Origin: Phycisphaerae bacterium
Lineage (GTDB): Bacteria; Planctomycetota; Phycisphaerae; UBA1845
DNA: 8,643 nt
Direction: 5' to 3'
Assembly: GCA_029260195.1 (NCBI GenBank)
Contig: JAJDDS010000499.1
Location: 1 to 8,643, forward strand
Shown here: positions 1 to 7,034 of the stretch, in pieces
Numbering within the stretch: the first letter of the stretch is position 1
Layout: the number at the start of each line of letters is the position of its first letter
Made by a program: the position numbers and the translations under genes
The notes under the pieces: generated by a model
The model's input: the letters and a program-made list of their open reading frames with translations, nothing else
What the model was told of the DNA's origin: nothing
The model's database searches: none

Positions 1-228
1 GAAGCCCGCATCGAACGCATCAAGAAAAACGGCGGCGAACCCTTCCGCGGCTTCCAACTTCCCGAAGCCATTCTCAGATTCAAACAAGGCGCGGGCAGGC
101 TGATCCGCTCACAGCGCGATCGCGGAACCGTCGTCGTCCTCGACCCCCGTATTGTTCAGAAGTCCTACGGCAAGTCCTTCCTCAACGCGTTGCCCAAGTG
201 TCCAGTCCGCGTCAAACCCAGCGGATAG
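1..228 (+). CDS. DinG/YoaA-family ATP-dependent DNA helicase, C-terminal fragment
   Basis: The reading frame is open from the first base and ends at TAG (226-228), giving 75 residues of a protein that starts outside the window. It contains a clear superfamily 2 motif VI, QGAGRLIRSQRDRG (about residues 29-42), followed by VVVLDPR and then KSYGKSFLNALP. This order is the C-terminal signature of the XPD-like DinG/YoaA helicases, whose motif VI arginines contact ATP. Such enzymes unwind DNA at damage, R-loops or replication conflicts in the cytoplasm. The FeS-cluster and Walker A regions that would separate DinG from YoaA or other relatives lie upstream and cannot be seen, so I give no gene symbol. 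The gene converges on the dockerin gene with 16 bases between the two stops and no obvious hairpin terminator. The C terminus looks complete. Confidence 0.85.
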   Translation, partial: EARIERIKKNGGEPFRGFQLPEAILRFKQGAGRLIRSQRDRGTVVVLDPRIVQKSYGKSFLNALPKCPVRVKPSG

Positions 229-244
229 TTGTCGCCGATCGGGA

Positions 245-1864
245 TTACGGGCTTGACCTGCAGATGCCCTGACACGGAGGATGGGACTTGTCGAGGAAAT
301 TTACCACGACGTAGGTGAAATCGGCGAGCGTCACCACGCCGTCGCCGTTGATATCCGCGTGGATGGACGGGTAGTCGCATGGCGCGGCGGCACCGGGCAT
401 CGAGAGGTACTGTCCCCCCAGCAGTGTAAAGTCGATGATGTCGATCACGTCGTTACCGTCGAGATTACCCTGGGTCAGCCACTCGCAGACGGGTTCCTGA
501 GGCGGAGGCCCCTTGAATGTTGCGGTGAAATCGCCGTCGACGCATGCGACATCGCACGTTGAGGCGAGCGAATGTCGAGTGTCGCGCGCCGTCACGCACG
601 TCCAGTTGGCTGGTGGAATCTCGGCGATCGCCGTACCGTGGCCGGGGATGTTGGCGATCAGGCCGAACACAACGTCTTGCGAGAACAGGTAGCTCGGAAC
701 AACGGGGCTGCAGTCGCTCAGCGAGAACTCGATGCATCGGGTGGTGGGATTCGCGGGATCTCCGGGGACCATCGTGGGCGAGAGCTCGATGTCGATGACG
801 ATCCGGTTGAGTCCGGTATTGACGATGTCCGTGGAGCACGTGGACACCTCGCCGCACCCGCTGCTGGCGGCGCAGCGAATCTCGGTGCGCCCGGGAAGGA
901 AGGCTCCCCCTCCGTCCAGGTAATCGAGAGGGTCCAGGATGTCCGGAATGTGCGGCGCGTCGCACACAGCGTCCACACATGTGGCGTCGCCGGGGCAGTC
1001 TTGGTCGTCGACGCAGGCTGGGAAGTACTCAACGGTACAGAGTTCGGTGACCGGACCCGCGATGTCGCCGCAAGACGTGGCGACCGATACGGGCGGAAAG
1101 AAGACCTCGCGAGTGTTCGTGAGACACGCGGCGCTGCCGGAACTATTCGGTGGGCATTGCCACACAGGTGGCGTTGCGTTCACAATCATCTCGCCAGTGT
1201 CGGACGGGAGCGCGTCGCCGTTGCAGCCAACGATGGGCAAGGCGCCGTTGGGGCCGGAGACTCTGGTCGGCGGGTTGTTGGGGACAAACAAGACGCCGGG
1301 GGTATCGCACTCGCCAGTGGCCGTAAAAATCAGACGGGCGATGGTCCCGCCGTTTTCCGAGGCGCTGACCGCGTCGCACGAAACGCCGACGGGTAGACCG
1401 AGGACAAGATCGATGCGACCCGCATCGTGCTCGACGTGGTTGATGAAAACGAGAGGCCAGCCCAACTCGCTGTCGGGATCGGTATCGAGCGTGACAAAGT
1501 CGAGCGATTCGGTGTCCCAACCGAGGAAGACCTGCGCGCCGCATGCCGGTTGAGAAGTAGGGCCGAGTTCGATGTCGACAACGACCGTTTGGTCAAGCAC
1601 GTAGCACGCCCGCGTGACGCAGATTCCCCCGTTGAGCGGGTCAAGGTCATCGTCAGAACACTGCAGCGGCCCGCCTATTGGATGGTCCGGGCACTCGGTG
1701 TCGTCGCTCTGACACGCGCCCAGCGACCCCGAAGCGTTGACGCTCCGCAGGTCGAGGCAGAGCGAATTCTGTGGATTAAGGTTGTTCGCTCCGCCGGCTT
1801 CTGCCGCGGCTCCAACCAACAGGGTGGTGACAACGGTAGTGGCGAACGTGAAGCGTGTACCCAT
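245..1864 (-). CDS. Exported Cys-rich protein with cohesin-like domain and C-terminal dockerin
   Basis: The protein has 539 residues. The start is the ATG at 1864, because GAGGAG lies 7 bases upstream; an in-frame TTG at 1879 would overlap that ribosome site. Residues 1-23 form a Sec signal peptide (MGTRFTF, then a hydrophobic run ending GAAAEA). Residues about 90-185 (ACYVLDQTVVVDIEL, then GAQVFLGWDTESLDFV, later IARLIFTATGE) resemble the beta-sandwich of cohesin-type domains. A Cys-rich CVDDQDCPGDATCVDAVC motif follows at about 284-301. Residues about 345-450 hold RCIEFSLSDC and CVTARDTRHSL, a block I recall from planctomycete dockerin proteins. Two dockerin-like calcium loops close the protein: GNLDGNDVIDIIDF (466-479) and ADINGDGVVTLADF (503-516). 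The second fits the D-x-N-x-D-G calcium pattern well; the first is weaker. The likely place is the cell surface or outside, with a role in binding or assembly. No catalytic motif was seen, so the function is unknown. The stop is TAA. Confidence 0.85.
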   Translation of the reverse strand: MGTRFTFATTVVTTLLVGAAAEAGGANNLNPQNSLCLDLRSVNASGSLGACQSDDTECPDHPIGGPLQCSDDDLDPLNGGICVTRACYVLDQTVVVDIELGPTSQPACGAQVFLGWDTESLDFVTLDTDPDSELGWPLVFINHVEHDAGRIDLVLGLPVGVSCDAVSASENGGTIARLIFTATGECDTPGVLFVPNNPPTRVSGPNGALPIVGCNGDALPSDTGEMIVNATPPVWQCPPNSSGSAACLTNTREVFFPPVSVATSCGDIAGPVTELCTVEYFPACVDDQDCPGDATCVDAVCDAPHIPDILDPLDYLDGGGAFLPGRTEIRCAASSGCGEVSTCSTDIVNTGLNRIVIDIELSPTMVPGDPANPTTRCIEFSLSDCSPVVPSYLFSQDVVFGLIANIPGHGTAIAEIPPANWTCVTARDTRHSLASTCDVACVDGDFTATFKGPPPQEPVCEWLTQGNLDGNDVIDIIDFTLLGGQYLSMPGAAAPCDYPSIHADINGDGVVTLADFTYVVVNFLDKSHPPCQGICRSSP

Positions 1865-1871
1865 TACGCTA

Positions 1872-1877
1872 CTCCTC
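1872..1877 (-). promoter_or_regulatory. Shine-Dalgarno of the dockerin gene
   Basis: GAGGAG on the minus strand sits 7 bases before the ATG at 1864. It decides between that ATG and the TTG at 1879, which would include the ribosome site in the coding region. Confidence 0.8.
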
Positions 1878-1882
1878 AAACG

Positions 1883-1993
1883 TCAAGCCGGGCGATTCTG
1901 ATTTGATCGGGACAAGCACTGTAGCCATGAACCCCACGAAGCTCCCGCATGCGTTGTTCTTGATTCGGCACGCCAGAGCGCTGGGCAGCGCAT
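1883..1993 (-). other. Possible leader ORF (36 codons) before the dockerin gene
   Basis: An ATG at 1993 opens 36 codons (beginning MRCPALWRAESRT) and ends at TGA (1883-1885), 18 bases before the dockerin ATG. It is preceded by GGAGGTGA (1997-2004), a near-perfect complement to the 16S 3' end, 6 bases after GGAGG. The product is not recognised; it has no membrane segment or clear composition bias beyond several Arg and Ser. The first codons overlap a GCGCT/AGCGC inverted repeat with a 4-base loop (1978-1991). It could be a translated leader that couples to or controls the downstream gene. It could also be a chance ORF next to a chance SD. Another minus-strand frame across the same bases stays open to TAG at 1869, so the choice of frame is not secure. 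Confidence 0.25.
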
Positions 1994-1996
1994 CGA

Positions 1997-2004
1997 TCAC
2001 CTCC
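1997..2004 (-). promoter_or_regulatory. Strong Shine-Dalgarno of the leader ORF
   Basis: GGAGGTGA on the minus strand is the best match to the anti-Shine-Dalgarno sequence that I found in the window, and an ATG (1991-1993) follows at normal spacing. It lies outside the annotated large genes. Whether it is used is unknown. Confidence 0.4.
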
Positions 2005-2012
2005 GGGATGCC

Positions 2013-2041
2013 ATTGTAGCGGGCGAGGATTCGGATTTCCA
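2013..2041 (-). promoter_or_regulatory. Candidate sigma-70-type promoter for the dockerin gene
   Basis: On the minus strand TGGAAA (2036-2041, 4 of 6 to TTGACA) and TACAAT (2013-2018, 5 of 6 to TATAAT) are separated by exactly 17 bases. Transcription would begin near 2006, giving an untranslated leader of about 140 bases ahead of the dockerin ATG. It lies just after the stop of the HEAT-like gene, which suits a gene transcribed on its own. Matches of this quality arise by chance, and planctomycete promoters are poorly defined, so this is a candidate only. Confidence 0.35.
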
Positions 2042-2062
2042 GGGGAAGGAGCGTCGTTGGCG

Positions 2063-3514
2063 TCAGCGGATCCCGTCTCCACGTCGCGAACGGGCATTCT
2101 CGAATCGGTACACGGCGCTCCCCTCGCGCTCCCACCAATCACGGATTCTCGCGATCCCCTTACGTCGAAACTCGGGTTCCGCCTCGGCGTCGTACCGGAA
2201 GTTGCGGCGCGTTTCCTGCTGGATCAGCGCCGCTGCCAAGTCCGCCCGCGTGGCCCCGCCGTCGGGGAGCAGCTCCTGGATCTCGCGTGCGACGCCGGTA
2301 CCGATCGTCGTCGTGTCCTGCGGATCGAGGGCGATGGCCAGCAGCGGAATCGCCATACGGCTTTCGAGCGCGAGCGTGATTCCCCTCAGGATGTTCCTGG
2401 CTGCGATCACCTGGTCGCCTGGCACCGCTTCGAGTCCTTCCCCCAGCAATTCGCGGAGAAGCCGGTACTCCCGATTCCCGCCCTCGGCGACGAGCAATCG
2501 CGCTTCCTGGTCCGTGATCTTCTTCTCCTCGCGGACCTGCCGGACGATGGCAGCCAGAGGTGATTGGTCTCCGAGCGCGACGAGCGACCGAGCCGCTTCC
2601 AAGCGGACGGAACCGTCATCTTGTATGAGAAACGCCCGGAGATGGCTGACGGCCCGCTCAGTGTGGTTCTCGATGACGAGCAGATTGATCATCTCCGCCG
2701 CGTGCTCGTACGCCACCCGTGAGATCAGCTGCGACCGCGCGTCAAGGGGCGTCATCTCGGATGCGGTTTGCCACCACGATTCCGCGAGGGCGATCGCCTC
2801 TCGCCGTTTCGCGTCGTCATGGTGAACGAATCGCTTGTAGCGTTCGCTGACGTAGAACCTGCACTTCGCGAGGGCTTCCAGAAGCGCCATGGCGAGTTCA
2901 CCGCGCAGGTACATGTCGGACGGGTTTGTGCTCGTGGCAGGGCGAACGAACGTGCAGCGTGTGGCTGTCCTGTCGTCAAGGGCGGCGATGAGATGCGGGA
3001 TGATGTCCCGTTCGCGGTGGAGAACGCGAATGGCTGGATCGGTGAATTCGTGCTCCGGCTGGTCGGCGAGTTGGTTCCAATGCATCCGCGTTACGGTCGA
3101 TGATTCGGCATGGACGTGCAGCGGCGCGAACAGGAGCCCGTCGAATCCGCGCTGTCCTTGGATAACGTGTGACTGCGTCAGAAGCGACACCAACTCCTCG
3201 GGCGACGCACCAGGGCGGTTTTGTGGGAGATCGCCCGCCTCGCGCGCCGCCGCCCGCAATGCGTCGAGGTACATGGAAATGTCCGGATGCACCCGGTCCA
3301 CGTCAGTCGCGTCGATGGCGGACTGCAGGCCGTCGGCGATTTCCGACCACGGGTCACCATCGCGGACCCGCTCGCATGCGGTTCGCCAGTGGGCGAGCAA
3401 AACCTTGTCGGCACGCGGTGCGACGTTTTTGTTACGCTGAGCCCCTGCGGGGGCGGCGACGAGGCAAATCGCCGCCAGGAAGCATACCAGCCCCGATCGC
3501 CGGCGATTCGGCAA
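2063..3514 (-). CDS. Secreted HEAT-like repeat protein of unknown function
   Basis: I choose the TTG at 3514 (483 residues) because it places a textbook signal peptide at the N terminus: MPNRRRSG, then a hydrophobic stretch to APAGA-Q at about residue 25. An in-frame ATG at 3616 would add 34 polar residues before it and overlap wbpA by 91 bases; a GTG at 3562 is a third option. None has a convincing Shine-Dalgarno. The mature part is mainly helical. Helix-pair patterns like HEAT repeats are seen at about 156-181 (DPAIRVLHRERDIIPHLIAA) and 288-325, where DDGSVRLEAARSLVALGD is the clearest unit. A basic helix ending in WW occurs twice, near residues 236-248 and 450-463. No catalytic motif or lipobox is visible. 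HEAT-like proteins usually serve as scaffolds, and a periplasmic or surface role is inferred. It lies 11 bases after wbpA and is probably in the same transcript. The stop is TGA. Confidence 0.75.
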   Translation of the reverse strand: MPNRRRSGLVCFLAAICLVAAPAGAQRNKNVAPRADKVLLAHWRTACERVRDGDPWSEIADGLQSAIDATDVDRVHPDISMYLDALRAAAREAGDLPQNRPGASPEELVSLLTQSHVIQGQRGFDGLLFAPLHVHAESSTVTRMHWNQLADQPEHEFTDPAIRVLHRERDIIPHLIAALDDRTATRCTFVRPATSTNPSDMYLRGELAMALLEALAKCRFYVSERYKRFVHHDDAKRREAIALAESWWQTASEMTPLDARSQLISRVAYEHAAEMINLLVIENHTERAVSHLRAFLIQDDGSVRLEAARSLVALGDQSPLAAIVRQVREEKKITDQEARLLVAEGGNREYRLLRELLGEGLEAVPGDQVIAARNILRGITLALESRMAIPLLAIALDPQDTTTIGTGVAREIQELLPDGGATRADLAAALIQQETRRNFRYDAEAEPEFRRKGIARIRDWWEREGSAVYRFENARSRRGDGIR

Positions 3515-3525
3515 TGCGCGTGCCG

Positions 3526-4914
3526 CTACGCCTTGAAGATCTTCTTCCGGTGGTTGCGACACGACGCCGTGGCGTTTCGCGTGTCGATGATGAGCTGCGC
3601 GTGTTTGACGATCCATGCGTAGTCGTAGTCACTGTGGTCGGTTGCGATCAGAACACAGTCATATCCGGCGATCATGCGCTCGGTCAATGGCTTGCTTCGC
3701 AACCGGAGGTTGTGCTCCCGCTGTTTGTGCGTCGTTGGCACGTGGGGGTCATTATAGTCGACCTTCGCACCCTTTTCCTGCAGCATCTCGATGAGCTCGA
3801 TGGAGGGCGATTCGCGAATGTCGTCAACGTCCTTCTTGTACGCCAAGCCAAGGACCAGAACCTTGGCGCCGTTCAGCGATTTCTTGACGCTGTTCAGCGC
3901 GTCCATGAGGCGGTGGATCACGTATGCTGGCATCTGAGCGTTGATTTCGCCCGAGAGCTCGATGAAGCGCGTGCTCATGTCGAACTGGCGCGCCCGCCAT
4001 GTCAGGTAGAACGGGTCGATCGGGATGCAGTGACCGCCCAACCCAGGTCCCGGATAGAACGGCTGGAACCCGAACGGCTTCGTCGACGCGGCACGAACCA
4101 CCTCCCAAACGTCGATGTCCATCCGGTCGAGGAGCATCTTGACCTCATTAATCATCGCGATGTTCACGCAACGGTAGACGTTTTCGAGGATCTTCGAGCA
4201 CTCAGCCACTTCGCAACTCGACACCGCGACCGCCTTGGAGATCGCCGCACCGTATAGCGCCACCGCCGCCTTGAGGCTCTTGGGACCGATCCCGCCCACG
4301 ACCTTGGGAATCGTCTCGGTCGTGAAGTTCGTACGCCCGGGATCCTCACGCTCAGGCGAGTAGGCCAGGTAGAAGTCCTTCTCGACCTTCAGGCCGCTCT
4401 TCTCGAGAATGGGCAAGATGAGCTCGCGGGTCGTCCCCGGGTACGTCGTGCTTTCGAGGACGATGAGCTGCCCTTTCTGAATGTGTTTGGAGAGCATTTC
4501 AGCCGTGCGCTCCACGTAGCTCATGTCCGGATCCCGAGTCTTGGTCAACGGCGTCGGCACACAAATGAGAATGGCCGAGCAGCGCCGAAGGTCTTTCGGA
4601 TTCGAGGTCGCACTGAACTGCTTCTCGCGGACCAAGCCTCTGATGAGCGACGACGGAATGTGCTTGATGTAGCTCCGTCCCTTGTTCAGTTGCTCGACCT
4701 TCTTCGGGTCGACGTCGAGGCCGAGGACGCTGAACCCCGATCCGCAAAACGTCCTCGCCAGAGGCAGCCCAACGTATCCAAGGCCGACGATCCCAACCAG
4801 TCCCTTGCGTGACTCGATATTCGCCATCAGATCGCGATGCGCTTGTGACGCAACTCCGGTTTGCTTTCCATTTCCGACGCTCGAACGCGACATCATAGGA
4901 TGCAAGCCTTCCAT
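3526..4914 (-). CDS. wbpA: UDP-N-acetylglucosamine 6-dehydrogenase, WbpA type
   Basis: This cytoplasmic enzyme of 462 residues should oxidise C6 of UDP-GlcNAc in two NAD-dependent steps to UDP-GlcNAcA, a precursor of surface polysaccharides. Visible landmarks in order: the Rossmann motif GIVGLGYVGLPLA (about 41-53), CVPTPLTK (118-125), LESTTYPGTT (153-162), YSPEREDPG (185-193), the Lys and Asn of CSKILENVYR (241 and 245), the catalytic Cys296 in GPGLGGHCIPIDPFYLTW, and GLAYKKDVDDIRESPS (356-371) in the UDP-binding domain. The stretch around the catalytic Cys closely resembles Pseudomonas WbpA as I remember it, better than UDP-glucose dehydrogenases. ATG 4914 is chosen because GGGAGG lies 7 bases upstream; the frame stays open to 5118, but with no better start. 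The N terminus carries about 25 residues more than WbpA. No other polysaccharide gene is in view, so the final product is unknown. The HEAT-like gene follows at once. Confidence 0.92.
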   Translation of the reverse strand: MEGLHPMMSRSSVGNGKQTGVASQAHRDLMANIESRKGLVGIVGLGYVGLPLARTFCGSGFSVLGLDVDPKKVEQLNKGRSYIKHIPSSLIRGLVREKQFSATSNPKDLRRCSAILICVPTPLTKTRDPDMSYVERTAEMLSKHIQKGQLIVLESTTYPGTTRELILPILEKSGLKVEKDFYLAYSPEREDPGRTNFTTETIPKVVGGIGPKSLKAAVALYGAAISKAVAVSSCEVAECSKILENVYRCVNIAMINEVKMLLDRMDIDVWEVVRAASTKPFGFQPFYPGPGLGGHCIPIDPFYLTWRARQFDMSTRFIELSGEINAQMPAYVIHRLMDALNSVKKSLNGAKVLVLGLAYKKDVDDIRESPSIELIEMLQEKGAKVDYNDPHVPTTHKQREHNLRLRSKPLTERMIAGYDCVLIATDHSDYDYAWIVKHAQLIIDTRNATASCRNHRKKIFKA

Positions 4915-5254
4915 CACGCAACCTCCCAATTCCGCTTGTCTTCCGCCGCGCCGTCGCCCCTTGACACCGGCATGCAGCCACTCGTCTTGACACGCGAACC
5001 GCTGCTTCCCCGCAGCTGGCGCTAACGTCCAAGGGTGGATCTTACGAGCGGAGTTTGTTCCGCTTCGGGTGGATCCCCCGGTGCGTGCGTTATCGGCGAT
5101 TCCCGATCCCGCCCGCACAAGCTTCCGATCTATCCACTACGATCGCTGACGAGACAGAGGCTCACCGCTCGCCTGACCCCATGACCCTCGCATTATCGGC
5201 CCACACAGGTGCTGCGTTTGGAGCCTGTAGCGCGTTCGAGTAGGGACGTGGACG
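4915..5254. other. 340-base gap between nadB and wbpA with no supportable gene
   Basis: No ORF here has protein-like character; a plus-strand frame of 62 codons at 5055..5243 has no Shine-Dalgarno and an unconvincing composition. Small structures seen: a perfect 6-base inverted repeat AGCGGA/TCCGCT with a 6-base loop at 5047-5064, lacking a T tract on either side; the 9-base direct repeat GGGTGGATC at 5033 and 5067; TTGACAC twice on the plus strand at 4961 and 4987; and a cluster of GACGT at 5245, 5251 and 5261 around the nadB stop. GATAAT on the minus strand (5192-5197) could be a -10 for wbpA, but no good -35 stands 16-18 bases upstream. The gap probably holds the end of nadB transcription and the wbpA promoter, neither of which I can place. 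Confidence 0.5.
4922..4927 (-). promoter_or_regulatory. Shine-Dalgarno of wbpA
   Basis: GGGAGG on the minus strand, 7 bases before ATG 4914. It fixes the start of wbpA against upstream in-frame alternatives that reach to 5118 and against the downstream Met codons. Confidence 0.8.
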
Positions 5255-6925
5255 TCAGGGGACGTCGGCGAGCAGGTTGAAATCAACGTCGGCTCGATAC
5301 GCTCGCAGGCCGTCCGCGCCACGCTTCAGTACAATATGCGACGGTGCTTCGTCGATGTCAGTGCCCGGCCCGTCCGTCCGGTAATGCACGCCCAGCGACA
5401 CCGAACGCTCCAGCGCGGCTGTGCTGATGAGGCGGCTGATGCTTAGCATGTTCTGCATCTCCCATCCGGCGACGTCGTCGAACGTCTTGTCGAGGACGTA
5501 ATGGCCCCAGAAGTCGATGATATCCGCCGTCTCGCTCAGTCGCTTCCCACATCGCTCGATGCCCACGTTTCGCCACATCAGGCTCTTCAGACTGTTGGCG
5601 ATGTCTCCCAGATCGAGCGGTGTCCTGTCCGAAGACGGGTTCTCGCTGGCGATCGATTCGCCCGATCGCGCGGGGTCGCCGCCCGCCGTCTGCCCGGCGG
5701 TACGACCTGCGATCGCCCCGAAGACCAGCCCCTCAAGCAAGGAATTGCTCGCAAGTCGGTTGGCGCCGTGCAGCCCCGTACACGCAACCTCCCCGCAGCA
5801 AAGTAAGCCGTCAACGTCGGTTTTCCCGTCGAGATCCGTGACGACGCCCCCGACCATGTAGTGTGCGGCGGGTCGAACCGGGATCAACTCCTTGCCGACG
5901 TCGATTTGAAACCCCGCGCACACTTTCGCGATACCGGGGAAACGCGCCACGAACTTGGCCTTTCCCAGATGTCGGACATCGAGATAGACGCAGTTCGCGC
6001 GCGTCTCGCGTATGCGTCGGTAGATCGCGCGGCTGACCACGTCACGAGGCGCCAACTCCCCGTCCGGGTGAAACGCGGTCATGAAACGCTCGCCACCGCG
6101 GTCGACGAGGTAAGCGCCTTCCCCCCGGACGGCTTCGGAGATGAGAGGCCGCGTCGATCCGGCAACGTACAGCGTCGTCGGATGAAACTGGACCATCTCG
6201 ATGTCGGCCAGCGCCGCCCCGGCGCGGTAGGCAGACGCGAACCCGTCTCCAGTCACGACCGCGGGATTCGAGGTCTCGCGAAAGACGCGCCCAGCCCCGC
6301 CGGCGGCGAGTATCGTCCGTCGCGCCCGGATCAACTGGTGCCCGTGCTTCCGATGAAACGTGACAGCCCCGACGCACGAATTCCCCTCGGTGAGAAGGTC
6401 GATGAGGAAGCAGTTCTCGAAGACGCGGATGCGCTCGTTCGCGCGGACCTGTGCGTTTAGGACCCGTACCATCTCCCTGCCGGTGGCGTCGCCCTGGGAA
6501 TGGAGTACTCGCGATACAGAGTGTCCGCCTTCGCGCGTGAGGGCGTACGCGCCACCCGACTCATCGAACCGCATGCCCCAGGCGATCAACTCGTCGATGC
6601 GCTCGTTGGCCTCATTCACAACGAGTTCGACGGCTGCTCCCCGATTGAGTCCGCCGCCGACGCGAGTCGTATCGTCGATGTGCCGTTGGGTGGAATCGTC
6701 CTCGCCGCGCACGGCGGCCACGCCCCCCTGGGCGTAATGTGTGCTCGACTCCCGAAACGATGCCTTGGCGATCAGGAGCACGTTATCGACATGGTGGGTG
6801 GCTTCGATTGCCGCGCGAGCGCCGGCGACGCCGCTTCCGATAACCAGGACGTCGGCGAAGAGGTGTCCAGTCCGGCGGGAGTCAAAATCCGTCAGATAGC
6901 GTCGGTCGTCAAAGAGTTCCGTCAC
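5255..6925 (-). CDS. nadB: L-aspartate oxidase NadB
   Basis: This FAD enzyme converts L-aspartate to iminoaspartate, the first step of de novo NAD synthesis, in the cytoplasm. With the GTG start at 6925 it has 556 residues. The FAD-binding motif DVLVIGSGVAGARAA lies at about 25-39, and STHYAQGGVAAV at 61-72. Residues that correspond to the E. coli NadB substrate site are kept: His248 in QFHPTTL, Arg294 in LAPRDVV, His355 in PAAHYMVGGV and Arg390 in GLHGANRLASNS. The helical C-terminal domain follows at about 440-530 after a Gly/Ser/Pro-rich linker (about 408-437). The frame continues upstream to a TTG at 6961, just after a stop codon; GTG is preferred because LFDDRRYL near the N terminus is where other NadB proteins begin, but neither has a clear ribosome site. 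The gene stands alone, divergent from the 7035 gene, with no nadA or nadC nearby. The stop is TGA. Confidence 0.95.
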   Translation of the reverse strand: MTELFDDRRYLTDFDSRRTGHLFADVLVIGSGVAGARAAIEATHHVDNVLLIAKASFRESSTHYAQGGVAAVRGEDDSTQRHIDDTTRVGGGLNRGAAVELVVNEANERIDELIAWGMRFDESGGAYALTREGGHSVSRVLHSQGDATGREMVRVLNAQVRANERIRVFENCFLIDLLTEGNSCVGAVTFHRKHGHQLIRARRTILAAGGAGRVFRETSNPAVVTGDGFASAYRAGAALADIEMVQFHPTTLYVAGSTRPLISEAVRGEGAYLVDRGGERFMTAFHPDGELAPRDVVSRAIYRRIRETRANCVYLDVRHLGKAKFVARFPGIAKVCAGFQIDVGKELIPVRPAAHYMVGGVVTDLDGKTDVDGLLCCGEVACTGLHGANRLASNSLLEGLVFGAIAGRTAGQTAGGDPARSGESIASENPSSDRTPLDLGDIANSLKSLMWRNVGIERCGKRLSETADIIDFWGHYVLDKTFDDVAGWEMQNMLSISRLISTAALERSVSLGVHYRTDGPGTDIDEAPSHIVLKRGADGLRAYRADVDFNLLADVP

Positions 6926-7034
6926 GCACGGGATCGTAGAGGGGAGCGAAGACGCACGCAATCCCGCTCAATCCTCAACGCGAGCTTCGCGACAGCCGAT
7001 AATGGCGCGGATGAGACTGTTGGGTGCTTCCATT

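Noticed and set aside
572..1396. Plus-strand frame of 274 codons antisense to the dockerin gene
   Set aside because: It is antisense to a gene with a signal peptide, dockerin loops and a good SD. Its translation is rich in Arg, Gly and Val as expected for a GC-rich shadow frame.
1869..2138. Minus-strand frame of 89 codons between the HEAT-like and dockerin genes
   Set aside because: Half of it lies inside the HEAT-like gene in another frame, and no start with a separate SD was found. The second half has a somewhat protein-like look, but nothing was recognised.
3169..4257. Plus-strand frame of 362 codons
   Set aside because: It runs antisense across the end of wbpA and the start of the HEAT-like gene, both well supported, and its translation has no recognisable domain and a shadow-like Arg/Val/Asp composition.
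4961..4993. Two TTGACAC copies as plus-strand -35 boxes
   Set aside because: Neither is followed by a -10-like sequence at 16-18 bases, and no plus-strand gene begins downstream before the wbpA-nadB gap ends.
5047..5064. Inverted repeat AGCGGA/TCCGCT as a nadB terminator
   Set aside because: The stem is only 6 bases, no T tract follows on either strand, and it lies about 190 bases past the nadB stop.
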